Assembly (NCBI RefSeq): GCF_947498005.1
Contig: NZ_CANMIW010000003.1
Coordinates: 186,001 to 250,000 of the forward strand
Direction: 5' to 3'
Origin: an uncultured Winogradskyella sp.
Lineage (GTDB): Bacteria; Bacteroidota; Bacteroidia; Flavobacteriales; Flavobacteriaceae
DNA length: 64,000 bases
Both the position numbers and the translations under genes were made by a program. The notes beneath the pieces were generated by a model that worked only from the letters and a program-made list of their open reading frames with translations, was not told where the DNA came from and searched no databases. Positions within the stretch are counted from its first letter, which is position 1. The number at the start of each line of letters is the position of its first letter. Below are positions 26,924 to 36,294 of the stretch, in pieces.

Positions 26924-27649
26924 TTACCCATTAATTATAAAATTCTCTAATTCTTTTAAACTAATTCTATTCTCGTAAATGGCTTTACCAATGATTACAC
27001 CTTCGCAACCCATTTCTTTAAGTTGAGGCAATTCATCAAATTTTGAAATACCACCAGAAGCAATAAGCTTTATATTCTTATTTTCCTCTAAAATCCTCTT
27101 ATACAACTCAAAACTTGGCCCTTCTAACATACCATCTTTTGAAATATCTGTACAAATCACATACTGAATACCTTTAGCTTGATAGTCTTTAATAAAAGGA
27201 ATCACTTCTAACGTACTCTCTTCTTGCCATCCACTAATCGCTATTTTTTCGTTATTGCAATCGGCTCCAAGAATGATGCGCTCTGCTCCAAATTTTGAAA
27301 TCCAGTTTTGAAAAACTTCTGGATTCTTTACTGCGATGCTTCCTCCTGTAATTTGATTGGCTCCAGAATTAAATGCGATTTTCAAATCTTCGTCAGATTT
27401 TAAGCCTCCACCAAAATCTATTTTAAGATTAGTTTTAGTTGCAATGCTTTCTAAAACTTTATAGTTTACGATATGACTTGCTTTTGCACCATCTAAATCC
27501 ACCACATGAAGATACTCAATACCTGCGTCTTCAAACGATTTAGCTACTTCTAATGGATTTTCGTTATATATTTTTTTAGTGTCGTAATCGCCTTTTGTAA
27601 GTCTTACGCACTTTCCTTCTATGATATCTATTGCTGGTATTATTCTCAT
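26924..27649 (-). CDS. hisA: 1-(5-phosphoribosyl)-5-[(5-phosphoribosylamino)methylideneamino]imidazole-4-carboxamide isomerase
   Basis: A 241-residue TIM barrel that opens the ribose ring of ProFAR to PRFAR, step 4 of histidine synthesis. Catalytic D8 lies in [15 protein letters not shown]; the second acid lies in [15 protein letters not shown] near 128. The phosphate loops DFGGGLKS and ASGGISK are intact. It lies between hisH (a heptamer repeat separates them) and hisF (R2 separates them). Confidence 0.96.
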   Translation of the reverse strand: MRIIPAIDIIEGKCVRLTKGDYDTKKIYNENPLEVAKSFEDAGIEYLHVVDLDGAKASHIVNYKVLESIATKTNLKIDFGGGLKSDEDLKIAFNSGANQITGGSIAVKNPEVFQNWISKFGAERIILGADCNNEKIAISGWQEESTLEVIPFIKDYQAKGIQYVICTDISKDGMLEGPSFELYKRILEENKNIKLIASGGISKFDELPQLKEMGCEGVIIGKAIYENRISLKELENFIING

Positions 27650-27650
27650 C

Positions 27651-27685
27651 TTTTAGCTTTTAGCTTTTGGCTTTTAACTTTTAGC
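27651..27685. repeat. Five tandem heptamers in the hisH-hisA gap
   Basis: The 7-base unit TTTTAGC occurs five times head to tail (TTTTAGC, TTTTAGC, TTTTGGC, TTTTAAC, TTTTAGC). The next 29 bases contain related AGGGC and AGCT segments. This is the only gap in the his operon without a palindromic element. Repeat number could vary by slippage. Confidence 0.8.
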
Positions 27686-27714
27686 AAAGGGCTAACAGCT
27701 AAGGGCAAATAGCT

Positions 27715-28296
27715 TTATAATTCAATAAAATTCTTTAATATCTTCTCTCCTGCCTTCCCACTTTTCTCTGGATGAAACTGAACGCCATAAAAATTATCAT
27801 TTTCTAATGCCGAAGCATATTCTAATTCGTAATTTGATGTGGCAATGGATTCATCGCAGTTTTCAGCATAATAACTATGTACCAAATACATAAATTCGTT
27901 ATCCTTAATATCTTTAAATAAATCAGATTTTAAGTTTGAAATGGTATTCCAACCCATTTGAGGCACTTTGACCTTGTTTGAAAACCGTTTCACTTCAGTA
28001 TTAAAAATCCCTAAACCTTTAGTATCGCCTTCCTCAGTGTGGTTGCACATAAGCTGCATACCCAAACAAATACCTAAAACCGGTTGTTTTAATGTTGGAA
28101 TCAATTGGTATAAACCACTTTCTTTAAGCATTTTCATTGCTGAACTCGCTTCGCCTACTCCTGGAAAAATCACTTTATCTGAAGCAATAATTTCATCTGG
28201 ATTGTTACTTAAAACAGCTTCTACACCTAATCGCTTAAAGGCGAATTGGATGCTTTTTATGTTTCCTGCTCCGTAATTTACTATTGATAATTTCAT
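27715..28296 (-). CDS. hisH: Imidazole glycerol phosphate synthase, glutamine amidotransferase subunit
   Basis: A 193-residue class I glutamine amidotransferase that feeds ammonia to HisF. The nucleophile Cys is in GICLGMQLMC (about residue 78), the His and Glu of the triad in VQFHPEKSGKAG (about 175). I place the start at ATG 28296 (MKLSIVNYGAGNIKS); a TTG two codons earlier is less likely. Fourth gene from the 3' end of the operon. Confidence 0.95.
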   Translation of the reverse strand: MKLSIVNYGAGNIKSIQFAFKRLGVEAVLSNNPDEIIASDKVIFPGVGEASSAMKMLKESGLYQLIPTLKQPVLGICLGMQLMCNHTEEGDTKGLGIFNTEVKRFSNKVKVPQMGWNTISNLKSDLFKDIKDNEFMYLVHSYYAENCDESIATSNYELEYASALENDNFYGVQFHPEKSGKAGEKILKNFIEL

Positions 28297-28308
28297 TGAC
28301 AATTTATT

Positions 28309-28379
28309 GTCATTCCTGCGAAGGCAGGAATCTAATTATTTAATTCTTTAAAGTGGATTCCTGCTTTTGCAGGAATGAC
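28309..28379. repeat. Palindromic element R4 in the hisB-hisH gap
   Basis: A 71-base element of the same class as R2: GTCATTCCTGCGAAGGCAGGAATC on the left, its inverse with four mismatches on the right, and a nearly identical centre (TCTAATTATTT). It fills the 89-base gap. Confidence 0.83.
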
Positions 28380-28385
28380 AAATCT

Positions 28386-29519
28386 TTACAACATTCCCTT
28401 TGTACTCGGCAAAATCATTTTCTCAACATCTTGCTTTACAGCCATTTTAATCGCTTTTGCAAAGGCTTTAAAAATGGCTTCAATTTTATGATGTTCGTTA
28501 TCGCCTTCTACTTTAATATTAAGGTTACATTTTGCGCCATCTGTAAAAGATTTAAAGAAATGATAAAACATTTCGGTTGGCATTTTCCCAATCATTTCAC
28601 GTTTAAATTCCGCATCCCAAACTAACCAATTTCTACCTCCAAAGTCAATACCTACTTGCGCCAAACAATCGTCCATTGGTAGAGAAAATCCGTAACGTTC
28701 TATACCTAGTTTATTTCCTAAGGTTGTTGCAAAGACTTCACCTAAAGCGATTGCTGTATCTTCTATAGTGTGATGTTCATCAACTTCTAAATCACCATCA
28801 ACTTTAATGTTTAAATCTAATTGACCATGACGCGAAATTTGGTCTAACATATGGTCGAAAAACGCAATACCAGTATCAATGTTGCTTTTTCCGGTTCCAT
28901 CTAAATTTAGGTCGATTTTAATTTTTGTTTCATTGGTGTTTCGTTCTATAGAACCAACACGTTCTGTGGTTTTCAGGAATTTATAAATAACTTCCCAATC
29001 GTTTGTTTCTAAAGCGATGTAGTCTTCTAATTCAGCATTACTAACGGTAACTTCATCAGTTCCTAAATTGGTGTTGTCATTAATAAAAATGCCTTTAGCA
29101 CCTAAATTCTTAGCTAATTCTACATCAGTTAATCGGTCTCCAATGACAAATGAATTTGCTAAATCATAATCCTCAGAAAAATACTTGGTTAATAAGCCTG
29201 TATTTGGCTTTCGGGTTGGCGCATTGTCTTTGGCAAATGTTCTGTCAATGAACTGTTCTTTAAAAACTATACCTTCAGCTTCAAACGTTTTTAGAACAAA
29301 ATTATGAACTGGCCAAAAAGTATCTTCAGGATAAACCTCAGTGCCTAAACCATCTTGGTTGGTTATCATCACGATTTCAAAATTCAATTCTTTAGCGATT
29401 TTGCTTAAATATTGAAATACTTTTGGGTAGAACTCTAATTTCTCAAACGAATCTATTTGCTCGTCTGCAGGTTCTTTAATTAGTGTTCCGTCTCTGTCTA
29501 TGAATAATACTGGTTTCAT
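28386..29519 (-). CDS. hisB: Bifunctional histidinol-phosphatase / imidazoleglycerol-phosphate dehydratase
   Basis: A 377-residue fusion of two steps. Residues 1-165 form a HAD phosphatase with DRDGTL (D7, D9) and the zinc Cys-His region; residues about 178-377 form the IGP dehydratase with the manganese-binding [11 protein letters not shown] and DEHHTIED, and a second EHHKIEAIF near 351. Both halves look intact. The fusion covers steps 6 and 8 of the pathway in one polypeptide, so no separate hisN gene is needed. Between hisC and hisH in the operon. Confidence 0.96.
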   Translation of the reverse strand: MKPVLFIDRDGTLIKEPADEQIDSFEKLEFYPKVFQYLSKIAKELNFEIVMITNQDGLGTEVYPEDTFWPVHNFVLKTFEAEGIVFKEQFIDRTFAKDNAPTRKPNTGLLTKYFSEDYDLANSFVIGDRLTDVELAKNLGAKGIFINDNTNLGTDEVTVSNAELEDYIALETNDWEVIYKFLKTTERVGSIERNTNETKIKIDLNLDGTGKSNIDTGIAFFDHMLDQISRHGQLDLNIKVDGDLEVDEHHTIEDTAIALGEVFATTLGNKLGIERYGFSLPMDDCLAQVGIDFGGRNWLVWDAEFKREMIGKMPTEMFYHFFKSFTDGAKCNLNIKVEGDNEHHKIEAIFKAFAKAIKMAVKQDVEKMILPSTKGML

Positions 29520-29527
29520 CTTTATCT

Positions 29528-29602
29528 GTCATTCCTGCGTTGGCAGGAATCTATTTTAAATTATAGTTTATCATTTTGGATTCCTGCCTTCGCAAGACTG
29601 AC
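29528..29602. repeat. Palindromic element R5 in the hisC-hisB gap
   Basis: A 75-base element: GTCATTCCTGCGTTGGCAGGAATC on the left and an inverse right arm with more decay (CGCAAGACTGAC). Same class as R2 and R4. Confidence 0.78.
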
Positions 29603-29610
29603 AACCATTG

Positions 29611-30654
29611 TTATAATTGGTTTAATACTTCGATTAATTTCTCATTCTCAACCTGAGTTCCAACTGTGAACCTCAAACAATTTTCACACAAAGCTTGAGT
29701 TGTTCTATTTCTTACCACAATTCCTTTTTTAACTAATTCCGCATATCGTTTATTAGCATCATCTACCTTGACTAGCAAAAAGTTAGCGTCTGATAAGTAA
29801 ACTGTTTCTACAAGTGAAATATCTTTTAACTTTTCCGCTAATAATTCGCGTTCAGATAAAATTGTGCTAACTTCTTCCTTTATTGTTTCCATAGTATTTA
29901 ATCGTTCTGAGGCTTTATCTTGCGTTAGTTGATTAATATTATATGGTGGTTTTATTTTGTTTAAAACAGATATAATTGCTTCAGACGCAAAACAAATTCC
30001 TAATCGGATTCCGGCTAAACCATAAGCTTTAGACAAGGTTTGTGTTACGATTAAATTTGGAAATTCTTGCAAACGTTTTAACCAACTTTCTTCTTTTGAA
30101 AAATCGATATACGCTTCATCAATCACTACAATTCCTTTAAACTTATGTAATAATTCTTCTATTCTATTCGCTTCAAAACTATTGGCTGTTGGATTATTTG
30201 GCGAACACAAAAACAACACCTTCGTTTGCTTGTTGGCAGCTTCTAAAATTGATTCAATATTCGGCTGAAAGTCCGATTGTAATTGAATTTCTACATTCTC
30301 CACCGCATTAATATTAGCCAACACAGAATACATGCCGTAAGTTGGTGGCAACGTAATAATTTTATCACGATTTGGTTCGCAAAACGCTCTAAATATTAAG
30401 TCTAACACTTCATCACTTCCGTTTCCTAAAAGGATATTTTTTTCTGAAACTCCTTTTAAATCTGCTAATTGACGTTTCAATTTGACTTGCTGAGGGTCTG
30501 GATAACGATTTACGTTTGTATTAAACGGATTTTCATTGGCATCAATAAACAGCATTCCGTCTGTAATGTCCTTATATTCATCTCTTGCGGAAGAATAAGG
30601 TTTGATGTTACGAATGTTATCTCTTAATAGATTATTTATGTTGAAATTTTTCAT
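29611..30654 (-). CDS. hisC: Histidinol-phosphate aminotransferase
   Basis: A 347-residue PLP-dependent class I/II aminotransferase that converts imidazole acetol phosphate to histidinol phosphate. The cofactor Lys is in TLSKAYGLAGIRLG near 211, with DEAYIDF (Asp for the pyridine nitrogen) near 178 and SPNNPTAN near 153. The N-terminal DANENPF and RYPDPQ segments are typical. Between hisD and hisB. Confidence 0.94.
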   Translation of the reverse strand: MKNFNINNLLRDNIRNIKPYSSARDEYKDITDGMLFIDANENPFNTNVNRYPDPQQVKLKRQLADLKGVSEKNILLGNGSDEVLDLIFRAFCEPNRDKIITLPPTYGMYSVLANINAVENVEIQLQSDFQPNIESILEAANKQTKVLFLCSPNNPTANSFEANRIEELLHKFKGIVVIDEAYIDFSKEESWLKRLQEFPNLIVTQTLSKAYGLAGIRLGICFASEAIISVLNKIKPPYNINQLTQDKASERLNTMETIKEEVSTILSERELLAEKLKDISLVETVYLSDANFLLVKVDDANKRYAELVKKGIVVRNRTTQALCENCLRFTVGTQVENEKLIEVLNQL

Positions 30655-30657
30655 ATT

Positions 30658-30721
30658 GTCATTCTGAATTTATTTCAGAATCTTTAGTTTAGTTGAGATA
30701 CTGAAACAAGTTCAGCATGAC
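30658..30721. repeat. Palindromic element R6 in the hisD-hisC gap
   Basis: A 64-base element: left arm GTCATTCTGAATTTATTTCAG, right arm (read in reverse) GTCATGCTGAACTTGTTTCAG, each also self-folding through CTGAA/TTCAG. A related half-element (30749-30769) overlaps the last hisD codons and its stop codon. Confidence 0.78.
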
Positions 30722-30748
30722 ACAACATTTTATTTTTAACTTATTTAT

Positions 30749-30769
30749 AATACTGAAACGAGTTCAGTA
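30749..30769. repeat. Half palindromic element overlapping the end of hisD
   Basis: ACTGAAACGAGTTCAGTA can fold as a single hairpin and matches one arm of R6. It contains the hisD stop codon (30764-30766) and part of its last sense codon. It looks like a truncated copy of the element. Confidence 0.6.
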
Positions 30770-32056
30770 CATTTTCTCCAAGTCTTTCAATCTTAGAGTT
30801 ACCGCATTCTTATGCGCTTGCAACCCTTCTGCTTCTGCCATAAGTTCAATAGCATTTCCTATATTTTGAATCCCTTCTTTCGATATTTTTTGAAAGGTCA
30901 TACTTTTTTGGAAACTGTCTAAATTCACACCTGAATACGCTTTTGAAAATCCATTAGTTGGTAAGGTATGATTAGTACCTGAAGCATAATCGCCTGCGCT
31001 TTCTGGTGTGTAATTTCCAATAAAAACAGAACCAGCATTACTGATATTTTCAACAAAAAAATCATCGTTTTCAGTAGCAACTATAAAGTGTTCAGGACCA
31101 TAAGCATCAATTAATTCTAAAGCAGTTTCAAAATCATTAACCACAATTGACTTTGAGTTTGAAATGGAAATCTCAGCCATATCTTTTCTCGGCAAAGCTT
31201 CTAGTTGCGTTTCAACTTCTGTACTTACTTTATCTGCAAAATCTTTAGATGTTGTTACCAGAATCACTTGGCTATCTGCACCATGCTCAGCCTGACTCAA
31301 TAAATCTGAAGCTACATATGCCGGATTTGCAGAATCGTCTGCCATTACCAAAAGTTCACTTGGACCAGCTGGCATATCAATAGCAACACCATATTGCGTC
31401 GCTAATTGCTTTGCAACCGTTACAAACTGATTACCAGGGCCAAATATTTTATAAACTTGTGGAATTGTTTCTGTACCAAAAGTTAAACTAGCAATGGCTT
31501 GAATTCCTCCAACCTTTACAATTTTAGTAACGCCACATAATTGTGCTGCGTATAAAATTTCATTAGCTATTTTTCCTTCTTTATTTGGTGGCGAACATAA
31601 CACAATGTCTTTGCAATCTGCTATTTGTGCAGGAACTGCCAACATTAAAACCGTTGAAAACAAAGGTGCTGTTCCTCCAGGAATATAAAGTCCGACTTTT
31701 TGAATAGGTCGTTTTTCTTGCCAACATGCAACACCAGACATGGTTTCTACAGAAACTTTATCTGTTTTTTGAGCACTATGAAATTTTTCAATATTAGCTT
31801 TAGCTAGTTGTATTGCTGATTTTAGATTCTCATCAACGTTGTTGGCTGCTTCTATTATTTCTTCTTTAGAAACGATGTTGTTTTTTAATGTAACACCATC
31901 GAACTTTGATGTGTATTTTTCAACTGCACTATCGCCATTAGTTTGAATCTCATTAAAAACTGTTTTTACAGTGGCTTCAATATCTCCAATGGTTTGAGTT
32001 GGTCTTTTTAACAACGCTGACCAGGTTGATTTATCTGGATTAATATGTAATTTCAT
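30764..32056 (-). CDS. hisD: Histidinol dehydrogenase
   Basis: A 430-residue zinc- and NAD-dependent enzyme that oxidises histidinol to histidine, the last two steps. The zinc site region QAEHGADSQ (about 256) and the catalytic PEHFIV (about 325) are present, with YIPGGTAPL near 127 and SAGSVFIG near 345. The last codons run into a half repeat. Between hisG and hisC. Confidence 0.96.
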   Translation of the reverse strand: MKLHINPDKSTWSALLKRPTQTIGDIEATVKTVFNEIQTNGDSAVEKYTSKFDGVTLKNNIVSKEEIIEAANNVDENLKSAIQLAKANIEKFHSAQKTDKVSVETMSGVACWQEKRPIQKVGLYIPGGTAPLFSTVLMLAVPAQIADCKDIVLCSPPNKEGKIANEILYAAQLCGVTKIVKVGGIQAIASLTFGTETIPQVYKIFGPGNQFVTVAKQLATQYGVAIDMPAGPSELLVMADDSANPAYVASDLLSQAEHGADSQVILVTTSKDFADKVSTEVETQLEALPRKDMAEISISNSKSIVVNDFETALELIDAYGPEHFIVATENDDFFVENISNAGSVFIGNYTPESAGDYASGTNHTLPTNGFSKAYSGVNLDSFQKSMTFQKISKEGIQNIGNAIELMAEAEGLQAHKNAVTLRLKDLEKMY

Positions 32057-32093
32057 ATTTTTTTAATTCTTAAAGCACTCAATATAATCTTGA

Positions 32094-32115
32094 GATTCCT
32101 GTCTTCGCAGGAATT
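32094..32115. repeat. Half palindromic element R7 after hisG
   Basis: GATTCCTGTCTTCGCAGGAATT folds as a single hairpin (ATTCCTG/CAGGAAT) and equals one arm of R2. It fills part of the 58-base gap between hisG and hisD and touches the hisG stop codon. Confidence 0.72.
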
Positions 32116-32972
32116 TATAGCACCATGTTTTCAATTGGACAAACTAATATACCTTCTGCGCCATTTGCCTTTAATTCATCTATAATTTCCCAAAAATCAT
32201 TCTTGTTAATTACTGAATGCACAGAACTCCAACCTTCAGTAGCTAAAGGTAATACCGTTGGACTTTTCATACCTGGTAATAAACCAATTATTTTTTCAAG
32301 GTTTTCGTTTGGTGCATTTAACAAGACGTACTTACTACCTCTTCCTTTCAAAACAGATTTTAATCGAAATTGAATTTTATCAATCAATTCTTGATTTTCT
32401 TCAGAAATTAAAGGCGATGTTGCCAATACAGCTTCAGATTTTAATAAGACATCTATTTCTTTTAGTCCATTTTTAAATAAAGTGCTTCCACTAGAAACAA
32501 TATCACAAATACCGTCTGCTAAGCCAATATTTGGTGCAATTTCTACAGAACCATTAATGATGTGTAAATTGGCTTTTACACCTGCTTTATCTAAAAACTG
32601 ATTTACTGTATTTGGATACGACGTAGCGATTCGTTTACCATCTAAATCCTTTAAACTCGTTGCGTTTGAAGATTTTGGTACAGCAATAGAGACTTTACAT
32701 TTAGAAAACCCTAAACGCTCAACTATCGTTAAATCGTTTCCTTTTTCAATTAAAACATTTTCGCCAATAATAGCTGCATCCACAACACCATCTCTTAAAT
32801 ATTGAGGAATATCGCCATTTCTTAAGTAAAAAACTTCCAAAGGAAAATTACGTGCAGACGCTTTAAGTTGGTCTTTGCCATTATCTACAGAAATTCCGAT
32901 TTCTTTTAAAATTCTCATGGAGTCTTCATTAAGACGTCCTGATTTTTGTACTGCAATTTTTAGTTTATTCAT
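32115..32972 (-). CDS. hisG: ATP phosphoribosyltransferase, long form
   Basis: A 285-residue HisG that commits ATP and PRPP to histidine synthesis. The N-terminal KIAVQKSGRLNEDS, the phosphoribosyl loop region GICDIVSSGSTLFKNGLKE near 153-171, and a C-terminal ACT-like domain (about 210-285) all match the long, histidine-inhibited form, so no hisZ partner is needed. It is the first gene of the operon, 108 bases after the leader peptide's stop codon, with the attenuator between. Confidence 0.96.
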   Translation of the reverse strand: MNKLKIAVQKSGRLNEDSMRILKEIGISVDNGKDQLKASARNFPLEVFYLRNGDIPQYLRDGVVDAAIIGENVLIEKGNDLTIVERLGFSKCKVSIAVPKSSNATSLKDLDGKRIATSYPNTVNQFLDKAGVKANLHIINGSVEIAPNIGLADGICDIVSSGSTLFKNGLKEIDVLLKSEAVLATSPLISEENQELIDKIQFRLKSVLKGRGSKYVLLNAPNENLEKIIGLLPGMKSPTVLPLATEGWSSVHSVINKNDFWEIIDELKANGAEGILVCPIENMVL

Positions 32973-33016
32973 TTTTAAGTTTGATAATGTCTAAGAATCT
33001 CTGAGTTTAAAAAATA

Positions 33017-33049
33017 AAAAACCCGCTTGAAATTCTCAAACGGGTTTTT
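33017..33049 (-). terminator. Attenuator terminator of the his operon
   Basis: On the minus strand ACCCGTTTGA (33045-33036) pairs with TCAAGCGGGT (33030-33021) through one G-U pair, with flanking A-T pairs and a 5-base loop, followed by a run of T. It lies between the leader peptide and hisG. Its 5' arm can instead pair with UCAAGCGAGGU at the end of the leader frame (33093-33083), with a single bulged A, giving an antiterminator. Confidence 0.85.
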
Positions 33050-33080
33050 ATAATATATCTTGAAATTATTCAATACAAAT

Positions 33081-33134
33081 TCACCTCGCTTGATCGCTAG
33101 TATGAAAATGATGATGTAATTGAATAAATGTCAT
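33081..33134 (-). CDS. Histidine operon leader peptide (17 residues)
   Basis: The frame ATG (33134-33132) to TGA (33083-33081) encodes MTFIQLHHHFHTSDQAR. Four of seventeen residues are His, three of them consecutive. It sits 108 bases before hisG and is followed by a T-run hairpin. Ribosome stalling at the His codons would leave the end of the frame free to form the antiterminator; completing the frame would cover it and let the terminator form. This is the logic of translational attenuation as known in Enterobacteria; here it is read from sequence only. A weak -7-like box AATCTTTG lies at 33159-33152. Confidence 0.87.
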   Translation of the reverse strand: MTFIQLHHHFHTSDQAR

Positions 33135-33239
33135 GTTTTTGTTTCTTATTACAAAGATTGTGAAATAATATTTTTAAATCCTAATTTATGATTAAAAAAA
33201 TCACATTTTTAGGAAATAATTATTATTTCAACTTAAACT

Positions 33240-34052
33240 TTATTGATTTCCTAAAATAATTGGCATTCCAGAATCTCCAGAACCAATAACAATAACTTTA
33301 CTATTTTGTGATTCCGATAGTTTTACTGTCGCTTCAATTCCTTTATCTTGTAGAATCTTATCTGTAAGCGACGCACTTAAAATACGGTTAGATTCTGCTT
33401 TACCTTTAGCTTCAATAATTACTTTTTCAGCTTCTTTTCTAGCACTTTCTAGTCTAAACTCATATTCTAAAGACTCTTGTTCTTGCTTTAATTTACGCTC
33501 AATAGCATCTTTAATAGTGTTAGGTAGTTTTACGTTTTCAACTAAAACACGCTTTACATTTACGTATTGTCCTTCTAATTCTATTCTTACTTGTTCTAAG
33601 ATTTCGAGCTCAATAATATCTCTTTTACTAGAATATAATTGCTCTGGTGTATAACGACCTACGACACTTTTTGCAGCTGCATTAATAGCAGGACTCAATA
33701 ATTCATTGACGTAATCTTCTCCTTTCGTCTGAATTAATTTTCCTAGATTTTTATATTCAGGTTCAAACCAAATTGTTCCACTTACGGTAATATCTAGTCC
33801 ATTTACAGAAAGTACATTCATGTTATCTGATATAGATTGCTGACGTACTTTTTGAATAATCATATCATTCCAAGGTGCAACAATATGAAAACCTTCTCCA
33901 TAGGTTCTTTCTGTATTAATCCCTTCTCCTAAAGGCTCAAATAAAACGCCTCCTTCTCCTGGCCCAATGGTTACTGCTGATTTTGCCACTAAAATGACGA
34001 GTATAATAATTCCGATTAAAATCGGCAATCCAACTTTAGGTAATTTTTCCAT
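33240..34052 (-). CDS. Prohibitin-like SPFH domain protein
   Basis: A 270-residue membrane-anchored protein. A single hydrophobic segment (about 9-28) is followed by an SPFH/prohibitin domain (VTIGPGEGGVLFEPLGEGI through about 185) and a coiled coil rich in Glu/Ala (LKQEQESLEYEFRLESARKEAEKVIIEAKGKAES region, about 188-222). Such proteins form large ring assemblies that organise membranes and restrain FtsH. No ftsH gene is nearby. It follows the VWA gene after 17 bases, so the two are probably co-transcribed. Confidence 0.9.
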   Translation of the reverse strand: MEKLPKVGLPILIGIIILVILVAKSAVTIGPGEGGVLFEPLGEGINTERTYGEGFHIVAPWNDMIIQKVRQQSISDNMNVLSVNGLDITVSGTIWFEPEYKNLGKLIQTKGEDYVNELLSPAINAAAKSVVGRYTPEQLYSSKRDIIELEILEQVRIELEGQYVNVKRVLVENVKLPNTIKDAIERKLKQEQESLEYEFRLESARKEAEKVIIEAKGKAESNRILSASLTDKILQDKGIEATVKLSESQNSKVIVIGSGDSGMPIILGNQ

Positions 34053-34069
34053 GTTTATTTTATGTTAGT

Positions 34070-36103
34070 TTATATTAGTCCGTTGTATTTTCTAATAAAC
34101 CACTCAGCAAAAAGACTTAAAACTATGATGCCTAGCAGATATTTCCAATCTATCAAAGGTACGATATTTTTAGTGCTTTTTTGTATGGTTGCATAGCGCT
34201 TATCTGCAAGAAGATGCTCTATTAATAATTGAGATTGATTGGCAAAATAAGCTTCACCTTCGCTATTTATTGCCAATGCTTTTAATTTGGAAATATCTGC
34301 GTTAAGAAATTGTTGCTCCACATTATATTCTAAAACTTGGAAACTACCAGAGGATGAAACAGACTCTGAATTATGCTTTATCGTAAAATCATATAAACCA
34401 GCACTAATACCACTTAAATCTACTGTGTAGTTGCCATTATTTAGCAAAAGAGGCACTTCTCTAATACTCTCATCTTCTTTATTTTTTAAGATGATACTTA
34501 GTGAAGCTGAATTATCAAACTCAAAATTCTTATTAAAATATTGCGCTGAAATTATAACATCATCATTTCCATTATAAAATGATTTGTAATCAATATTGAT
34601 ACGCTTTCGTTTTTTATTAGAACTTAAATATTGAACGAATTTATTAATAAATTCATCAAAATTGTTGAAGCTATTGGTGTTTAGAAAAGATTGTGCTCTC
34701 CATTTCCAAATATCTTCTCCATTAAGAATGGCATGTTTTGTTCCGTCGACTTCAATCGTGGCCAGTAATACATCTTCAGTAGTAATTCCGTTTACTGATT
34801 TGTATAATAAAGTTTCAAAAGGCACTGAAATTTGAAGTGTTCCAAACTCCGATTTTAAAGGTGGAAAACTACTGAAATCGAGATTTTCTACGATGAATGT
34901 TCCATAGTTTCTGTTTAAACTCGGTTGGTAATTTTCGGTTTGATTTGTTATTTTTTGTTTGAAATAATCTTGACTTTCATTTAAGATATTCCAGTTGGTC
35001 GTTTCGCCAGAAATAATAAATGTATTGATTTTTTGGTCTTGAATTTCTTTTAAAACTGAATTAAATGTATTGTTTGGCTGATACAATACAACTAATTGAA
35101 AGTCATTTATTTTAGACAAATAATCATTTGGCTTTAATATTGAAACGCTGCGTCGCTCATTACTTTCAATTGACTTTTTAAGTGCACCTAAATCTGGATG
35201 CATTCTGTCGTAAACCAAAGCAATATTTGTTTTCTGGTCTATGACTTCAATACCAAAATTCTTAGAATTATTGACTTTATTTTTTTCACTTTCTAAAGGC
35301 ACCAATTCAACACGATACGTTTTTACACCAACACTATTTGCCATTAAGGCTGTTGATATAATTTCGGAGGTTTTTGATGCACTAAACTGAAGTTGTTTTC
35401 TAAACACAACGGAATTACCAGACCAAATTTTTAGTTCTGTAGTTATGCTTTCCGTACCACTGTAGTTTGCAATAATTTCAACCGGAAACTTATTTTTTAA
35501 GTACACATAACGATTAACATTTAGTTGCTTTATGCTTAAATCTGAATACACCGTAGAATCTCCTAATATCAACGGATAAACAGGATGTTTAATGCTTTTG
35601 GCTACATAACTATAATCTGAACCGTAGGTTTGATTTCCGTCGCTAAGCATTACAATTGGTGCTGTTTGGTTAGCATAGACTTCGCCAAATTGTTTTAGTG
35701 CTAATGCTAAATTAGATTGACGCTTGTTAAAATTTAAACTATCTAAAGACGACACTGATTTGCCAAAACTGTAGGTTTCAATGTTAAAACGGTCGTTTAG
35801 TTCTGAATTTTCTTCTAATGCATCTAACAACTGCTTTGCATTATCGGCTTGTTTTAAATAAGAAACCGATTCTGAATTATCAACAGCAAGCACTAATGTT
35901 GGTTTTTCGTCAAAATACGTAAAGGATTCAAACTTAGGATTAATGAGTAATAGTAAAATACCGAATATAGAAATGGTTCTTAGTGCTGTAAGTAGGTGTT
36001 TTAAATTAGACTTAAATTTTGATTTATATATATACTGAAACAGCGCTAATAAAAGCGCTGTAACTGCAGCAATGGCTATGTAAAATATTGTTGTGTTTTG
36101 CAT
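34070..36103 (-). CDS. VWA-domain membrane protein
   Basis: A 677-residue protein anchored at both ends. Two hydrophobic segments (about 5-24, 35-58) begin the protein and one lies near the C-terminus (WKYLLGIIVLSLFAEWFI). After the second segment a von Willebrand factor A-like region starts, with the metal site VDNSESV (D-x-S-x-S, about 74-80) and the later VMLSDGNQTYGS. The middle is beta-rich and probably faces the periplasm. The layout is BatA/BatB-like and resembles Bacteroidota proteins of unknown role. It is immediately upstream of the prohibitin-like gene. Confidence 0.82.
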   Translation of the reverse strand: MQNTTIFYIAIAAVTALLLALFQYIYKSKFKSNLKHLLTALRTISIFGILLLLINPKFESFTYFDEKPTLVLAVDNSESVSYLKQADNAKQLLDALEENSELNDRFNIETYSFGKSVSSLDSLNFNKRQSNLALALKQFGEVYANQTAPIVMLSDGNQTYGSDYSYVAKSIKHPVYPLILGDSTVYSDLSIKQLNVNRYVYLKNKFPVEIIANYSGTESITTELKIWSGNSVVFRKQLQFSASKTSEIISTALMANSVGVKTYRVELVPLESEKNKVNNSKNFGIEVIDQKTNIALVYDRMHPDLGALKKSIESNERRSVSILKPNDYLSKINDFQLVVLYQPNNTFNSVLKEIQDQKINTFIISGETTNWNILNESQDYFKQKITNQTENYQPSLNRNYGTFIVENLDFSSFPPLKSEFGTLQISVPFETLLYKSVNGITTEDVLLATIEVDGTKHAILNGEDIWKWRAQSFLNTNSFNNFDEFINKFVQYLSSNKKRKRINIDYKSFYNGNDDVIISAQYFNKNFEFDNSASLSIILKNKEDESIREVPLLLNNGNYTVDLSGISAGLYDFTIKHNSESVSSSGSFQVLEYNVEQQFLNADISKLKALAINSEGEAYFANQSQLLIEHLLADKRYATIQKSTKNIVPLIDWKYLLGIIVLSLFAEWFIRKYNGLI

Positions 36104-36294
36104 TACTTTAATTCTGGATGTAATAATTTTTAAACGTTAATTACATTCTCTTATTATTACGATCGCATAAGTTTCAAAATTACGAATAATTAGAAGATTT
36201 ATTATAAAATCTTAATAAAACAAAAAAGAGAATAATTATAAAAACTATCCTCCTTTTCTATCAATCAACTAATCAATCTAATCAAATATATTAT

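Noticed and set aside
26005..32115. The his operon repeats as a possible CRISPR array
   Set aside because: Each copy sits alone in a gene gap, is palindromic, and copies differ; there are no regular spacers and no cas genes.
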